In this document: in pieces, positions 48,734-58,400 of the stretch
Layout of the letters: every line of letters starts with the position of its first letter
Position numbering within the stretch: the first letter of the stretch is position 1
NCBI RefSeq assembly: GCF_010731575.1
Contig: NZ_AP022617.1
Coordinates: 1,178,001 to 1,242,000, forward strand
DNA length: 64,000 nt
From: Mycolicibacterium monacense
GTDB lineage: Bacteria; Actinomycetota; Actinomycetes; Mycobacteriales; Mycobacteriaceae
Direction of reading: 5' to 3'
Made by a program: the position numbers and the translations under genes
Notes under the pieces: generated by a model
What the model was told of the DNA's origin: nothing
Database searches by the model: none
What the model saw: only the letters and a program-made list of their open reading frames with translations

Positions 48734-49631
48734 TCGGGTCGAGCTGACGCGCGGCGGCTGGCGCACCCGGCACAGTGCCCTGCACCTCGCGGTCGCGGCC
48801 GCCAGATCGTGTCTCGACGCCGCGCAGCGGGATCCCGACGACCTCGATCTGCTCGTCAACGCCGGGATCTACCGGGACCGGAATCTGGGGGAGCCCGCGC
48901 TCGCGGCACTGATCCAGGAGGACATCGGCGCCAACCCCGAGGATCCGCACGGCGGCCCGTTCGACGATGCCCACGGCACGTTCTCGTTCGACATCGCCAA
49001 CGGCAGCTGCGGCATCCTGACCGGGCTGCAGATCGTCGACGGATTCCTCCGGTCGCGCGCGGTCACCCACGCACTCATCACCGCCAGCGAAGCCGATCCC
49101 GGGCGTGGTATGAGCCGGGACTTCCCGTTCACGCCGGTGGGGGCCGCGCTGCTGTGCGACTGGACCGACGACGACTCCGGGCTCGGGCGGGTGAGCTGGG
49201 TCAACGATCCCGATGGCGGGGCGAACTTCCGCGCCACGGTGGGGTCGGCGGACGCCCGAAACGTGTTGCGCTTCGAGGAATCTCCCGATTTCGATGACCG
49301 GCTCGCGCAGGCCGCGGTGCACGCCGTTCACAGCTGCCTCGACGATGCGGGGCTGACGTTGTCCGACATCGACGTCGTGGTCGCCGCGCCAGGCCGCCAC
49401 CGCTACGGTGTCGCGCTCGCCGAGCGGCTCGACCTGCGCGCCGGCCGGCTCGTGGTCGCCGAGGACGAGAACGCCCACACCGCATCGCTCGCCTCGGCCC
49501 TGCAGCCGGCGTTGGCCGCCCTCCCGCCGGAGGGCCTGATCCTGATCGTCGCCGCGGGGGCCGGGATCACCGCGGGCGCCGCGCTGTATCGGGCACCCGC
49601 GCGGCCGGGCGCGGGCGGCCGGATCCGTTAG
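48717..49631 (+). CDS. KAS III-like paralogue with degenerate triad
   Basis: A 304-residue thiolase-fold protein overlapping the previous gene by 17 bases. A nucleophile Cys98 is kept in DIANGSCGIL. The His position reads VVVAAPGRHR instead of a His-Gln pair, and the Asn position reads ENAHTAS, so the Cys-His-Asn triad is not intact. The pairing with an active paralogue recalls heterodimeric condensing enzymes such as PqsBC. Its 3' end overlaps the convergent pfkB stop by 4 bases. Confidence 0.75.
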   Translation: MGTIIDRVELTRGGWRTRHSALHLAVAAARSCLDAAQRDPDDLDLLVNAGIYRDRNLGEPALAALIQEDIGANPEDPHGGPFDDAHGTFSFDIANGSCGILTGLQIVDGFLRSRAVTHALITASEADPGRGMSRDFPFTPVGAALLCDWTDDDSGLGRVSWVNDPDGGANFRATVGSADARNVLRFEESPDFDDRLAQAAVHAVHSCLDDAGLTLSDIDVVVAAPGRHRYGVALAERLDLRAGRLVVAEDENAHTASLASALQPALAALPPEGLILIVAAGAGITAGAALYRAPARPGAGGRIR

Positions 49632-50602
49632 CCGACAATCTCTTCGGGCTCCGGCGTCGCTTCGAAGAGCCGTTCCACGTCGGCTCGTGCGCACACCTCG
49701 GTCCCCGGCGTCAACAACATGGCAGCTCCGGTGGCGACCCCGAACTGCACGGACTTGGTCGGCGACCACCCGCGAGTCAGGCCGACGGCGATCGCCGCCA
49801 CCATCGCGTCCCCCGCGCCGACACCACTGACGGCCTCCACGGGCACCGGCGGGAAATGGTGACCGCCCTGCGAGGTGGCCAGCAGCGCGCCCTCCGAACC
49901 CAGGGACACCACGATGATCTCGGCGACGCCGGCGGCGATGAGTTCCTGTGCGGCGGTCAACTGATCGGACCGGTCGAGCAGATCGCGGCCGACCCGCTCC
50001 CGTAGTTCGCGCACACTGGCTTTGAGCAGGAAGACCCCCGAGTGGACGCTCTGGAGGGCGTCGCCCGAGGTGTCGAGGATCAGCCGTGCGCCGACGTCGC
50101 GGCAGATGTCGGCGACCCGCTGGTAGAAGTCCGAGGGAACGCCCGGCGGCAGGCTGCCACTTGCCACCACGAACTGCGCCGCGCGGGCCTCGAAACGCAG
50201 TTCCTCCAGACACTTCGCCTGTTCCTGTGCGGTCAGACAGGGGCCGGGAAGGACGAACCGGTACTGCTGGCCGCTGCTGTCGTCGTTGACGGTGAAGCTC
50301 TCGCGCGTCGGATCTCCGATCGCGATACGACGGAACGGAACATCGGCCTTACCGAGCAGTTCGGTGACCAGGTCGCCGGTCGGCCCGCCCACGGGGAACA
50401 CCGCCGACACCGACTCGCCGAGGACGTGAGCGGTGCGGGCCACGTTGATGCCACCGCCTCCAGGGTCGTAACGGGCTCCCACACAACGGATCTTGCTGGT
50501 CGGCCGGACCTGCGGCGCGCTCGTGGTGATGTCGAGCGCCGGGTTCATCGTCAGCGTGACGATGGCCGGTCCGTGTCCTGTGCGTTCGCCGGACCGTCTC
50601 AT
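49628..50602 (-). CDS. pfkB: 6-phosphofructokinase B-type sugar kinase (PfkB, DosR-regulon type)
   Basis: A 324-residue ribokinase-family enzyme phosphorylating fructose 6-phosphate or a related sugar phosphate. It has VTLTMNPALDITT at the N-terminus, PGGGGINVAR for substrate binding, and the GVGAGDAMVAAIAVG catalytic/anion-hole motif near 260. It corresponds to Rv2029c, a DosR-regulon gene. The ATG overlaps the USP stop (ATGA), placing it last in a WS/DGAT-acg-USP-pfkB operon. Confidence 0.92.
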   Translation of the reverse strand: MRRSGERTGHGPAIVTLTMNPALDITTSAPQVRPTSKIRCVGARYDPGGGGINVARTAHVLGESVSAVFPVGGPTGDLVTELLGKADVPFRRIAIGDPTRESFTVNDDSSGQQYRFVLPGPCLTAQEQAKCLEELRFEARAAQFVVASGSLPPGVPSDFYQRVADICRDVGARLILDTSGDALQSVHSGVFLLKASVRELRERVGRDLLDRSDQLTAAQELIAAGVAEIIVVSLGSEGALLATSQGGHHFPPVPVEAVSGVGAGDAMVAAIAVGLTRGWSPTKSVQFGVATGAAMLLTPGTEVCARADVERLFEATPEPEEIVG

Positions 50603-51495
50603 CGGCCCTGACCCCTCGATGCGTCGCGCACCACGAGCACCGGGGTGTCCGCGGACTGCGCCACCGCCGAGCTCACCGAACCCAGCCAGGTGCTTGCGAA
50701 GCCGCCGCGGCCGCGGACGCCGACCACCACCAGCTGCGCGTGCTCGGACTCGCGGATCAGCCATCGGGCCGGTTGGTCGCAGACGAGGCGACGGTGGACG
50801 CGCACGTCGGGATATTGTTCCTGCCAGCCGGCGAGCCGTTCGCCGAGGACCTCTTCGCCCTGGCTCTCGTATTCGCGCCAGGCCGGACCCACTATCGGGA
50901 ACACCGCCACATCGCTCCACGCGTGCAGGGCCACCAGGTCGACTCCGCGGCGTGCCGCCTCGTCGAACGCCATCGCGGTGGCGGCCTCCGAGGCGGGTGA
51001 CCCGTCGATGCCGAGCAGGACGGGCGCATCGGCGTCCGGGGACCCGCCGCGGGTGGGGCGGATGACGGCCACCGGGCAGTGGGCGTGGTGTACCAGCCCG
51101 GTACTGACCGAGCCGAGCAGCAGCCGGCCGAGCGCACCGGTTCCGCGGTTGCCGACGACGATCATCTGTTTGTCGGCGGATTCGCGCACCAGCGTCGGCA
51201 CCACGCTCGCGCCGAGGACTTCGGTGTGGATGTCGGGGTGATGGGATTCGGGTGCGCAGGCCTGCGCGGTCTTGAGTGCCTGCTCGAGGACGTGCCGGGC
51301 GTTGTCCTGCTGCCACTCGTTGATCTCGGCGAGGATGGGCCCGATCGGTGAGCTCGTCGCCACAGCCGCGACCACGTGCGCCAACGTCAGTGGCGCACGG
51401 CGCATCACCGCCTCCTGGGTCGCCCAGCGGATGGCGGCGTCGGACTCCGCCGAGCCGTCGACACCCACCAGGATGCCGCTACCGTTCGCGTTCAT
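50599..51495 (-). CDS. Tandem universal stress protein
   Basis: A 298-residue protein with two USP domains. Each begins with a nucleotide-binding strand (ILVGVDGSAESDAAIRWA; VLLGIDGSPASEAATAMA) and ends with the ATP loop (GNRGTGALGRLLLGSVS near 121; GVRGRGGFASTWLGSVS near 265). ATP-binding USPs of this type are part of the mycobacterial DosR response and act in growth arrest. One base separates it from acg. Confidence 0.93.
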   Translation of the reverse strand: MNANGSGILVGVDGSAESDAAIRWATQEAVMRRAPLTLAHVVAAVATSSPIGPILAEINEWQQDNARHVLEQALKTAQACAPESHHPDIHTEVLGASVVPTLVRESADKQMIVVGNRGTGALGRLLLGSVSTGLVHHAHCPVAVIRPTRGGSPDADAPVLLGIDGSPASEAATAMAFDEAARRGVDLVALHAWSDVAVFPIVGPAWREYESQGEEVLGERLAGWQEQYPDVRVHRRLVCDQPARWLIRESEHAQLVVVGVRGRGGFASTWLGSVSSAVAQSADTPVLVVRDASRGQGR

Positions 51496-51496
51496 G

Positions 51497-52504
51497 TCAC
51501 TCCTCCGGCCGAGGGCGGTTCGATCGTCGAATCTGCATGACGTCGCTGAGGGGAAGCCGCGGTGTCGGCGCCCGATCCTCCTCGATCGTCGGGGCCGTGC
51601 CCACCCGGATCAGCACCTGGGGAACACCGCGGTCCCCGATCAGGTTCTCGATCGTGGCGCGGCTTTCCGGCAACTCGGTGACATGGGTCAGCGCGCATGT
51701 CCCCAGCCCGGCCGCGGTGCACGCCAGCAGGACGGTCGACAGCGTCTCGCCGCACCGCAGTGCGTCGGCGCGGGTGTCACCCGGTGTGGTCAGGACGAGG
51801 ATCTTCGCCTCGTCGGTGCGCACCTCGGGGCAGCGATTCCCGTGCCCCGAAACCGGGAAGGCGCGACCGATGTCCACTCGTCCCTGCTCCTCCTCGGACA
51901 CCAGAGCGCTCGGTGGCACGCCCCGGTACGGCCGGGAAGGTTCTGTCCACCAACGTAATTCGTCATGGTAGTAGATGTCGTGGCGGCGATGTGACTCGGT
52001 CAGCCGGGATGCCTCGGCCAGTATCGGCCGCGACTGATCGTCCAGCACCACCAGTGCCGCCATCCCGGGTTCGATGCTGCGCCGCAACGTCGGTTCGAAC
52101 TCCTGCCAACGCTCGGGTGCGCGCAACGGCAGCCGGTCGGTGCGGCGTCGCACGATGGCCTCGGCGCGGTCGCGTTGGTCCGCCGTCACGCTGCGCGCGG
52201 GCGCGAAGGTGACCGAAGCCAGGTGGTCGCGCTCACCGGGATCGGGGAAACGGTCGACGTCGGTGCTCCAGCCGCAGGCGGCCATCGCGGTCCGGAAGTG
52301 GTCGAGGGCCGCACCGCAGCTGATGATGGCCTCACGGCCGGATCTGTCGGTGGAGCGCACCACCCGTCGGTGGTCGGCGAACAGATCGACCACGGTCTCA
52401 CCGACGATCCACCGCCACGGCTGGCTGTTGTGCAGTGACGGCGCTCTGCACGCCAGCCGGATCGCCTTGACGAGGACGTCGGTGTCCGCGCGGCCCTGAC
52501 TCAT
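51497..52504 (-). CDS. acg: Acg-family FMN-binding nitroreductase-like protein
   Basis: A 335-residue protein of the Rv2032/Rv3131 type. It has the nitroreductase-like core (LACRAPSLHNSQPWRWIV at the N-terminus, RCGETLSTVLLACTAAGLGTCALTH and LIGDRGVPQVLIRVGTAP near the C-terminus). Members bind FMN, but the lid that would admit NAD(P)H is altered and some are thought to sequester flavin. A DosR-regulon family. It follows the WS/DGAT gene by 14 bases. Confidence 0.92.
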   Translation of the reverse strand: MSQGRADTDVLVKAIRLACRAPSLHNSQPWRWIVGETVVDLFADHRRVVRSTDRSGREAIISCGAALDHFRTAMAACGWSTDVDRFPDPGERDHLASVTFAPARSVTADQRDRAEAIVRRRTDRLPLRAPERWQEFEPTLRRSIEPGMAALVVLDDQSRPILAEASRLTESHRRHDIYYHDELRWWTEPSRPYRGVPPSALVSEEEQGRVDIGRAFPVSGHGNRCPEVRTDEAKILVLTTPGDTRADALRCGETLSTVLLACTAAGLGTCALTHVTELPESRATIENLIGDRGVPQVLIRVGTAPTIEEDRAPTPRLPLSDVMQIRRSNRPRPEE

Positions 52505-52518
52505 GGATTCGGGCTCCC

Positions 52519-53901
52519 CTAGTGAGGTCGTCGGTTCTCGGCGTCGGTGCTGATCTCCACGAGACGGTCCATCGCGTGTTCGATACCGCGGGCGAGGTCG
52601 TCGACGTCGGGTGCGGTGTCGAAGTCACCGGTGATCCCGAAGACCAACCGGTCGGCGTAGGTCACGATCGCGATACCGGTGCGCAGGCCGAGCGCGATCG
52701 GCGGGATCGGGAACATGCGCACGACCTTGCGCCCCATGATCTGCATGTGGTGCCGGGGACCGGGCACGTTCGTCGCGACGGTGACGACGCTGCGTTGCGG
52801 GAGCCGGGTCATCGCGCGAACCGCCCACGCGGTCAACGGGAACGGGATGATGTTCGTCGCGGAGATGACGGCGTGTCCGGCCTGCCGCTGCCCGCTGTTC
52901 TTGGCCTGGGTCAAGCGCGCGTGGACGGTCATCAGCTGTTCTTCGGGATCGGCTTTGTCGACCGGGAGGTACGGGAGCATCAGCGACACCCTGTTGTCGA
53001 CCTTGCCGACGGCGTTGTTCGCGCGGACCGACACCGGTACCAGCGTGCGCAGCGAATTGCCCTGGGGTTTCTCGCCCCGGCGGATCAACATGGCGCGGAA
53101 GGCGTCGGTGATCGCGGCGAGCACCACGTCGTTGAGGGTCACCCCGAAGGCGGAACAGACGCGCTGCGCGTCGTCGAGCGACACCTCGGCACCCGCGAAA
53201 CGCCGCATCGTGCTCACCGATCCGACCAGCGATGTGGGGCTCGGCCGCAGGAGGCCGCCTATGATCTCGGCGGCCCCGCCCACCCCGCGTGCGGCGGCCC
53301 CGACCAGACCCGTCGAGGTCCGCCACAGGGTGCCGACCCATTGCCGCGGATCGGGACTCAGTTGCGGTAACCGGAACCTGCGCTGCGCTGTGCTGCCGGC
53401 CGCCCGGATCTCCGTGGCGTACGTATCGCCCTCGCCGCTGTCACTCAGCCCGGCCAGCATGTGCATCGTCGCGATCCCGTCGGCGATGCAGTGGTGCAGT
53501 TTCATGATCATGGCCCACCGGTCGTCCGGCAGCCCCTCGACGATCCAGCATTCCCACAGTGGCCGTTCGCGGTCGAGTCGGCGTTCCATCACGTCGGCGG
53601 TCAGCCGGAACAGCGCCGCGTCGTCGCCCGGATGCGGCAGCGCGGTCCGGTGCACGTGATGGGAGATGTCGAAGTTCTCCGCGTCGGCCCACTCCGGTGC
53701 CTCGAGGTCCAGTGGATGCGTGCGAAGCACCTGCCGGAACCGCGGCACGGCGAGCACCCGGTCCGCGAGGCCCGATACGAACGCGTCGTCGTCGGGAACC
53801 GGACCGTCGAGTACGGACACCGAACCGATGGCGAGGCTGACGTGGGGGTCGGAGTCCTCGGCCTCGAGGAAGCTCGCGTCGAGGGTGCTCAGGTGGTCCA
53901 T
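52519..53901 (-). CDS. Wax ester synthase/diacylglycerol acyltransferase (WS/DGAT)
   Basis: A 460-residue acyltransferase making triacylglycerol or wax ester as storage lipid. The catalytic motif MIMKLHHCIADGIA (HHxxxDG) lies near residue 135, and LNDVVLAAITDAFR, TLVPVSVR and TNVPGPRHHMQIMG are family blocks. The ATG at 53901 gives DHLSTLDASFLEAE. It heads the acg-USP-pfkB operon, 33 bases downstream of a DosR-like box, and resembles Rv3130c (tgs1) in context. Confidence 0.93.
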   Translation of the reverse strand: MDHLSTLDASFLEAEDSDPHVSLAIGSVSVLDGPVPDDDAFVSGLADRVLAVPRFRQVLRTHPLDLEAPEWADAENFDISHHVHRTALPHPGDDAALFRLTADVMERRLDRERPLWECWIVEGLPDDRWAMIMKLHHCIADGIATMHMLAGLSDSGEGDTYATEIRAAGSTAQRRFRLPQLSPDPRQWVGTLWRTSTGLVGAAARGVGGAAEIIGGLLRPSPTSLVGSVSTMRRFAGAEVSLDDAQRVCSAFGVTLNDVVLAAITDAFRAMLIRRGEKPQGNSLRTLVPVSVRANNAVGKVDNRVSLMLPYLPVDKADPEEQLMTVHARLTQAKNSGQRQAGHAVISATNIIPFPLTAWAVRAMTRLPQRSVVTVATNVPGPRHHMQIMGRKVVRMFPIPPIALGLRTGIAIVTYADRLVFGITGDFDTAPDVDDLARGIEHAMDRLVEISTDAENRRPH

Positions 53902-53933
53902 GTCACCACTGTCCGCTCCCTGTGGGCCGCGCA

Positions 53934-53953
53934 ACAGGGTCTGAAGTCCCGAA
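53934..53953. promoter_or_regulatory. DosR (DevR) box, strong match
   Basis: ACAGGGTCTGAAGTCCCGAA matches 15 of 20 positions of TTSGGGACTWWAGTCCCSAA, including the full AGTCCCSAA half. It lies between two divergent WS/DGAT genes, 33 bases from one start and 92 from the other. Confidence 0.7.
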
Positions 53954-54044
53954 CCGATCGTCCGAACGAATCGACGTCCTGATCGGATAAGAGACCAACG
54001 GCCCTGGTCCGGTGCTCCCCGGCAGCCCTAACGTGTCCTTCGAG

Positions 54045-55418
54045 ATGACTGAATTCATGCGTAACAGCGACGCGTTCACCTGGGCGATGGAGACCGATCC
54101 CGGACTGCGTTCCACCGTGGTCACGGTGATCGTGCTCGAGCGATCCCCGGATTGGGATGAGCTGCGCGCGCGTTTCGACCTGGTCTCGCGCAAGGTGCCG
54201 ATGTTGAGGCAGCGGGTCGTCCCGTCGTCACCGCCGACGCCGCCGCGATGGGAGTACGTCGCGGACTTCGACCTCGACTTCCACATGCGCAGAGTGACCG
54301 CGCCCGCCCCGGGCGGCTTCGACACCGTCTTGGAGATGGCCAGGGTCGCGGCGATGGAGGATTTCGACCGTGCGCGTCCGCTCTGGGAGGCGACGCTGGT
54401 CGACGGGCTCGACGACGGCGGGGCGGCCGTGGTCCTGAAATTCCACCACGCCCTGACCGACGGGGTGGGAGGGGTCCAGATCGGGATGATCCTGTTCGAT
54501 CTGTCCGAGATCCCCGAGAAACACGGTCCGGTCGCGGAGGTCCCGGAGGTGACCCCGCCGCCGTGGCTGAGCGGTTACCGCGAGACGGCGAAGTACGACG
54601 CCCGGCTGATCACCGACGCGGTGATCGGCACGGCGAGAAGCGCCCCGAGGCTGATCCGCGACGGCATCCGTCGGCCGGTGTCGACGGTGTCGTCGGCGGC
54701 CCAGATCGCCGCGTCGGTCGTCCGGACCGTCCGCCCGGTGAACCGGACGGGTTCGCCGATCATCAGGAAGCGCAGCCTGATTCGACGCCTCGGCGTGACA
54801 GAGGTTCCGTTCCGGGAACTCCGGGACGCTGCCCACCGCTGCGACTGCGCGCTGAACGACGCATTCGTGGCCGGCGTGGCCGGCGGCCTCCGCCGCTACC
54901 ACGAACACCACGGCGCCGACGTCGGCGACCTGCACCTGACGATGCCGATCAGCCTGCGCGAGGAGGGCGACGAGCTGGGGGGTAACCGGATCACCCTGAT
55001 GCGGTTCGACGTCCCCGTCGGGATCGCCGACCCCGCCGAACGGATCCGTCGGATCCACGAGAGAACCAGCGCGGTTCGCCACGAGAAGTCGCTGCCCTAC
55101 ACCCAGTGGATCGCCGGCGCCCTGAACATGATGCCGCGGTGGTACATCGGCTCGATCCTGCGCAACGTCGATTTCCTGTGCAGCGACGTGCCGGGCGTAC
55201 CGGTGCCGGTGTTCCTCGGCGGCGCCCGGGTGGTGACGCAGTACGCCTTCGGCCCGACAATCGGCGCGGCGGTCAACGTCACTCTGCTGACCTACGTGGA
55301 CATCTGCACGATCGGTATCGACGTCGACACCGGGGCGATCCCCGACTTCGACGTGTTCCGCCAGTGCCTCGTCGACGGATTCGACGAGGTGCTGGCGCTC
55401 GCCTCGCCGAGCGCCTGA
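54045..55418 (+). CDS. Second WS/DGAT-family acyltransferase
   Basis: A 457-residue paralogue of the upstream divergent gene. The catalytic motif is VVLKFHHALTDGVG (HHxxxDG, near 147). Other blocks are ALNDAFVAGVAGGLRRYH, TMPISLR and FLCSDVPGVPVPVFLGG, where the more usual N-x-P-G is D-x-P-G. The ATG at 54045 gives TEFMRNSDAFTWAMETDP; a GTG 11 codons upstream is possible. It may share the DosR-like box with the divergent operon. Confidence 0.9.
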   Translation: MTEFMRNSDAFTWAMETDPGLRSTVVTVIVLERSPDWDELRARFDLVSRKVPMLRQRVVPSSPPTPPRWEYVADFDLDFHMRRVTAPAPGGFDTVLEMARVAAMEDFDRARPLWEATLVDGLDDGGAAVVLKFHHALTDGVGGVQIGMILFDLSEIPEKHGPVAEVPEVTPPPWLSGYRETAKYDARLITDAVIGTARSAPRLIRDGIRRPVSTVSSAAQIAASVVRTVRPVNRTGSPIIRKRSLIRRLGVTEVPFRELRDAAHRCDCALNDAFVAGVAGGLRRYHEHHGADVGDLHLTMPISLREEGDELGGNRITLMRFDVPVGIADPAERIRRIHERTSAVRHEKSLPYTQWIAGALNMMPRWYIGSILRNVDFLCSDVPGVPVPVFLGGARVVTQYAFGPTIGAAVNVTLLTYVDICTIGIDVDTGAIPDFDVFRQCLVDGFDEVLALASPSA

Positions 55419-55424
55419 GGCCGG

Positions 55425-58400
55425 TCAGCCGGGGAAGCGGACGGTGGTGCCCGGCATCAGCTGCACCACCCGCCCCCGGCATTCCACCACCACCCCGGCG
55501 GCCTCGCGTGGGTCGACGCTGATGATCACACCCTTACCGCTGACCCGCAGGTGCAGGTGCAGGCCCCGGTAGTGGATCGGGACCGCCAGCACCCCAAGGC
55601 TTTCCGGCCAGTACGGGGAAAGGATGAGGCGGTTGGACCGGGTCTCCAATCCGGTGAAGCAGCGTTGCATCAGATCGACGGTGCCGGCCATGGCGGCCAG
55701 GTGGATGCCCTCGGACGTGGTGCCGCCCTGGATGTCGGAGACGTCGGACTTGAGCGCCAGTTCGAAGAACTCCATCGCACGGTCGCGGTTGGCGCGCGCC
55801 AGGACCCAGGTGTGCACGACTCCGCTGAGCGTGGACCCGTGCGACGTGCGGGCCAGGTAGTAGTCGACCATGCTCGGAACCTGGTCCGCGGGGAAGTGAT
55901 AACCGAGCCGGTTCAGGATCTCGCCGAGTTCGGGCACCGACATCAGGTACAGCAACATCAGCACGTCGGCCTGTTTGGACGCCTTGTACCGGTTCACGTC
56001 GTCGTTCTCCGCCTCGAGGATGCGATCGAGGCGCTGGATGTTGCCGTAGTGGGCGCGGTAGCGGTCCCAGTCCAGCTCCTCGAGCTCGCCGTAGCCCTCG
56101 AACTGGCTGATGACACCGTCGTGGAACGGCACGTACATCCGGCGACTCACGTCGTCCCAGTGCGCCAGTTCACCGCTGGTCAGCCCGAGCGTCTCCAGCA
56201 GGTCGAGCCGGTTCGGCAGCGGAAGCAGGTCCAACGCGTCGAGCGCCCGCATGATCACCCACACCGCCATCACGTTCGTGTACGCGTTGTTGTCGATGCC
56301 GTCGTAGGGTGCGTCGGGGTAGCCGGAGTGGAATTCGTCGGGCCCGATGACCCCGCGGATGCTGTAGCGGCCGCGGTCTTCGTCGTAGCTGGCCAGACTC
56401 ACCCAGAAGCGCGCGACCTCGGCCAGCATCTCGGCGCCGTAGTCGATCAGGTAGGCGAGATCCCCGGTGGCCTGGTAGAACTTCCACGCGCTGTAGGCCA
56501 CGGCGATACCGATGTGGTGCGCGCGAGCGCTCGCATCGGGATTCCAGTTGCCGCTGCGCGGATTCAGGTGCAGCCGTTGGCTTTCCTCGCGGCCGTCGCT
56601 TCCGGACTGCCAGGGGAACATCGCGCCGGCGTAACCGGCCTCCCTGGCGGCGTGCCGGGCCTCCGGCAGCCGCCGGTAGCGGTACGCCAGCAGCGATCGG
56701 GTGATCATGGGCAGCCGCAGATTGAGCACCGGGAAGATGAACAGCTCATCCCAGAAGATGTGGCCGCGGTATGCCTCACCGTGCAGGCCACGCGCGGGCA
56801 CACCCACGTCGAGGTCGGCGCTGTTGGGGGAGACGGTCTGCAGCAGATGCAGCAGATGCAGCCGCAGGATGCGCACTTCGTCGGTGAAATCGTCGAATTC
56901 GATGGACAGGCGTTCCCACAGGTGTGTCCAGTCGGTGAGGTGTCCCTCGCGTACCTCGGCGTACCGGCCGAGTCGCGCCACCCACCGCTCGGCGTCCACC
57001 GCGGGATCGGAGGTCGCGACGTCGCGGCCGGTGAAGAGGGTGACCAGCTTCTCCACCGTCAGCGCCTCGCCGACCGACTGCTCGACGGTGATCTCGTGAC
57101 CGATCTCGGCGCCGTCCCCGACGAGTCGGTAGGACGCCCCGACCGGGGCGTCGTCACGCCAGACGATGCAGCGGGCCGCCATGGCGATCGGAATGCCCGA
57201 CTGGGTCGTGCGGACCGTCAACAACACCGAATCGTCGCTGAGCTGCCGCTTCTCGATCAGTTCGAGGTGCTCTTTACCGAGGTCGCGGTACCGCTCGACC
57301 AGCGAGTTCGTCACGTTCCCGTCGAGCGTCGAGCGGATCGTGATCCGGCCCGACCAGTCCTCGGCGACGATCTTGGTCTGCAGAGCGCCGACGTGCGGCA
57401 GGTGCATCGCGACAAAACGTTGCTGCGTAACCGAAGTGGTGCGCCCGGCGTCGTCGCGAAAGCGGACCTCCCGCGTCAGCGTCGCCCCGCGCAGGTCGAG
57501 AGTCTGGCGGTAGGAGAGCACTTCGACCTCGTCGATGTCGAACCAGTCACCGCCGTCGATCCGGAAGGTCAGCGAGAGCCAGTCCGGCAGGTTCACCAGG
57601 CTCTCGTTGTCGACGGCGGTACCCGATACGTCGTCGACGAGGCGGTTGAAGATGCCCGCGGCGTAGGTGCCGGGGTAGTGCACCTGGCCGGCCTTCGATT
57701 CCGGTGCCGCGCCCCTCGTGGCGAAGTAACCGTTCCCGACGGTGCACAACGCCTCGCGCAGCTTCTCGCTCTGCGGGTCGTACCCCTCGTAGGTGAGATC
57801 CCAGGCCTCGCTTGCGACCTGGTGCTTGTAGGCCAGCCACTGCGACCCCCGTTGGAGGAATTCGCGCACCTGGTCGGGTGACTGCAGGCTGAATCGGGCC
57901 GCCGTCTTGCGGTCGCTGTCCTCGTCGTGGCGCACGACGATGCCGACGCCGTCGAAGCGGACCGCATCGAACGCGTCTTCGTCGGTGAGGTCGTCACCGA
58001 TGTAGATGGGCATCAGCGAACCGGCCGCGTCGATGCGGTCCCGGATCCACCTCAGGGTGGTGCCCTTGTCCCAGTCGATGTCGGGTCGCAGTTCGACGAG
58101 CATGCGGCCGCTCGTCACCCGGAGACCGGCCTGCCTGCCGAGTCTGTGTGTGGTCGAGACGATCTCGGCGACCTCGTCGGAGGACCCGACCTCCCGGTAG
58201 TGGACCGCGACGGCGAAGCGCTTGTGCTCGACGAAGATTCCGGGAACGTGCCCCAGCAGGTCGCGCAGATCCCCGGCGGCCCGTTCGAGGACGGGCACGA
58301 ACGCGGCGGCCGCCTCGTTCTGGTGGTAGGTGCCGTCCGGTCCGGTCAGCTCGAATCCGTGGCTGCCGGCGTACCACAGCCCCGGTGCGCCCACGCGGGT

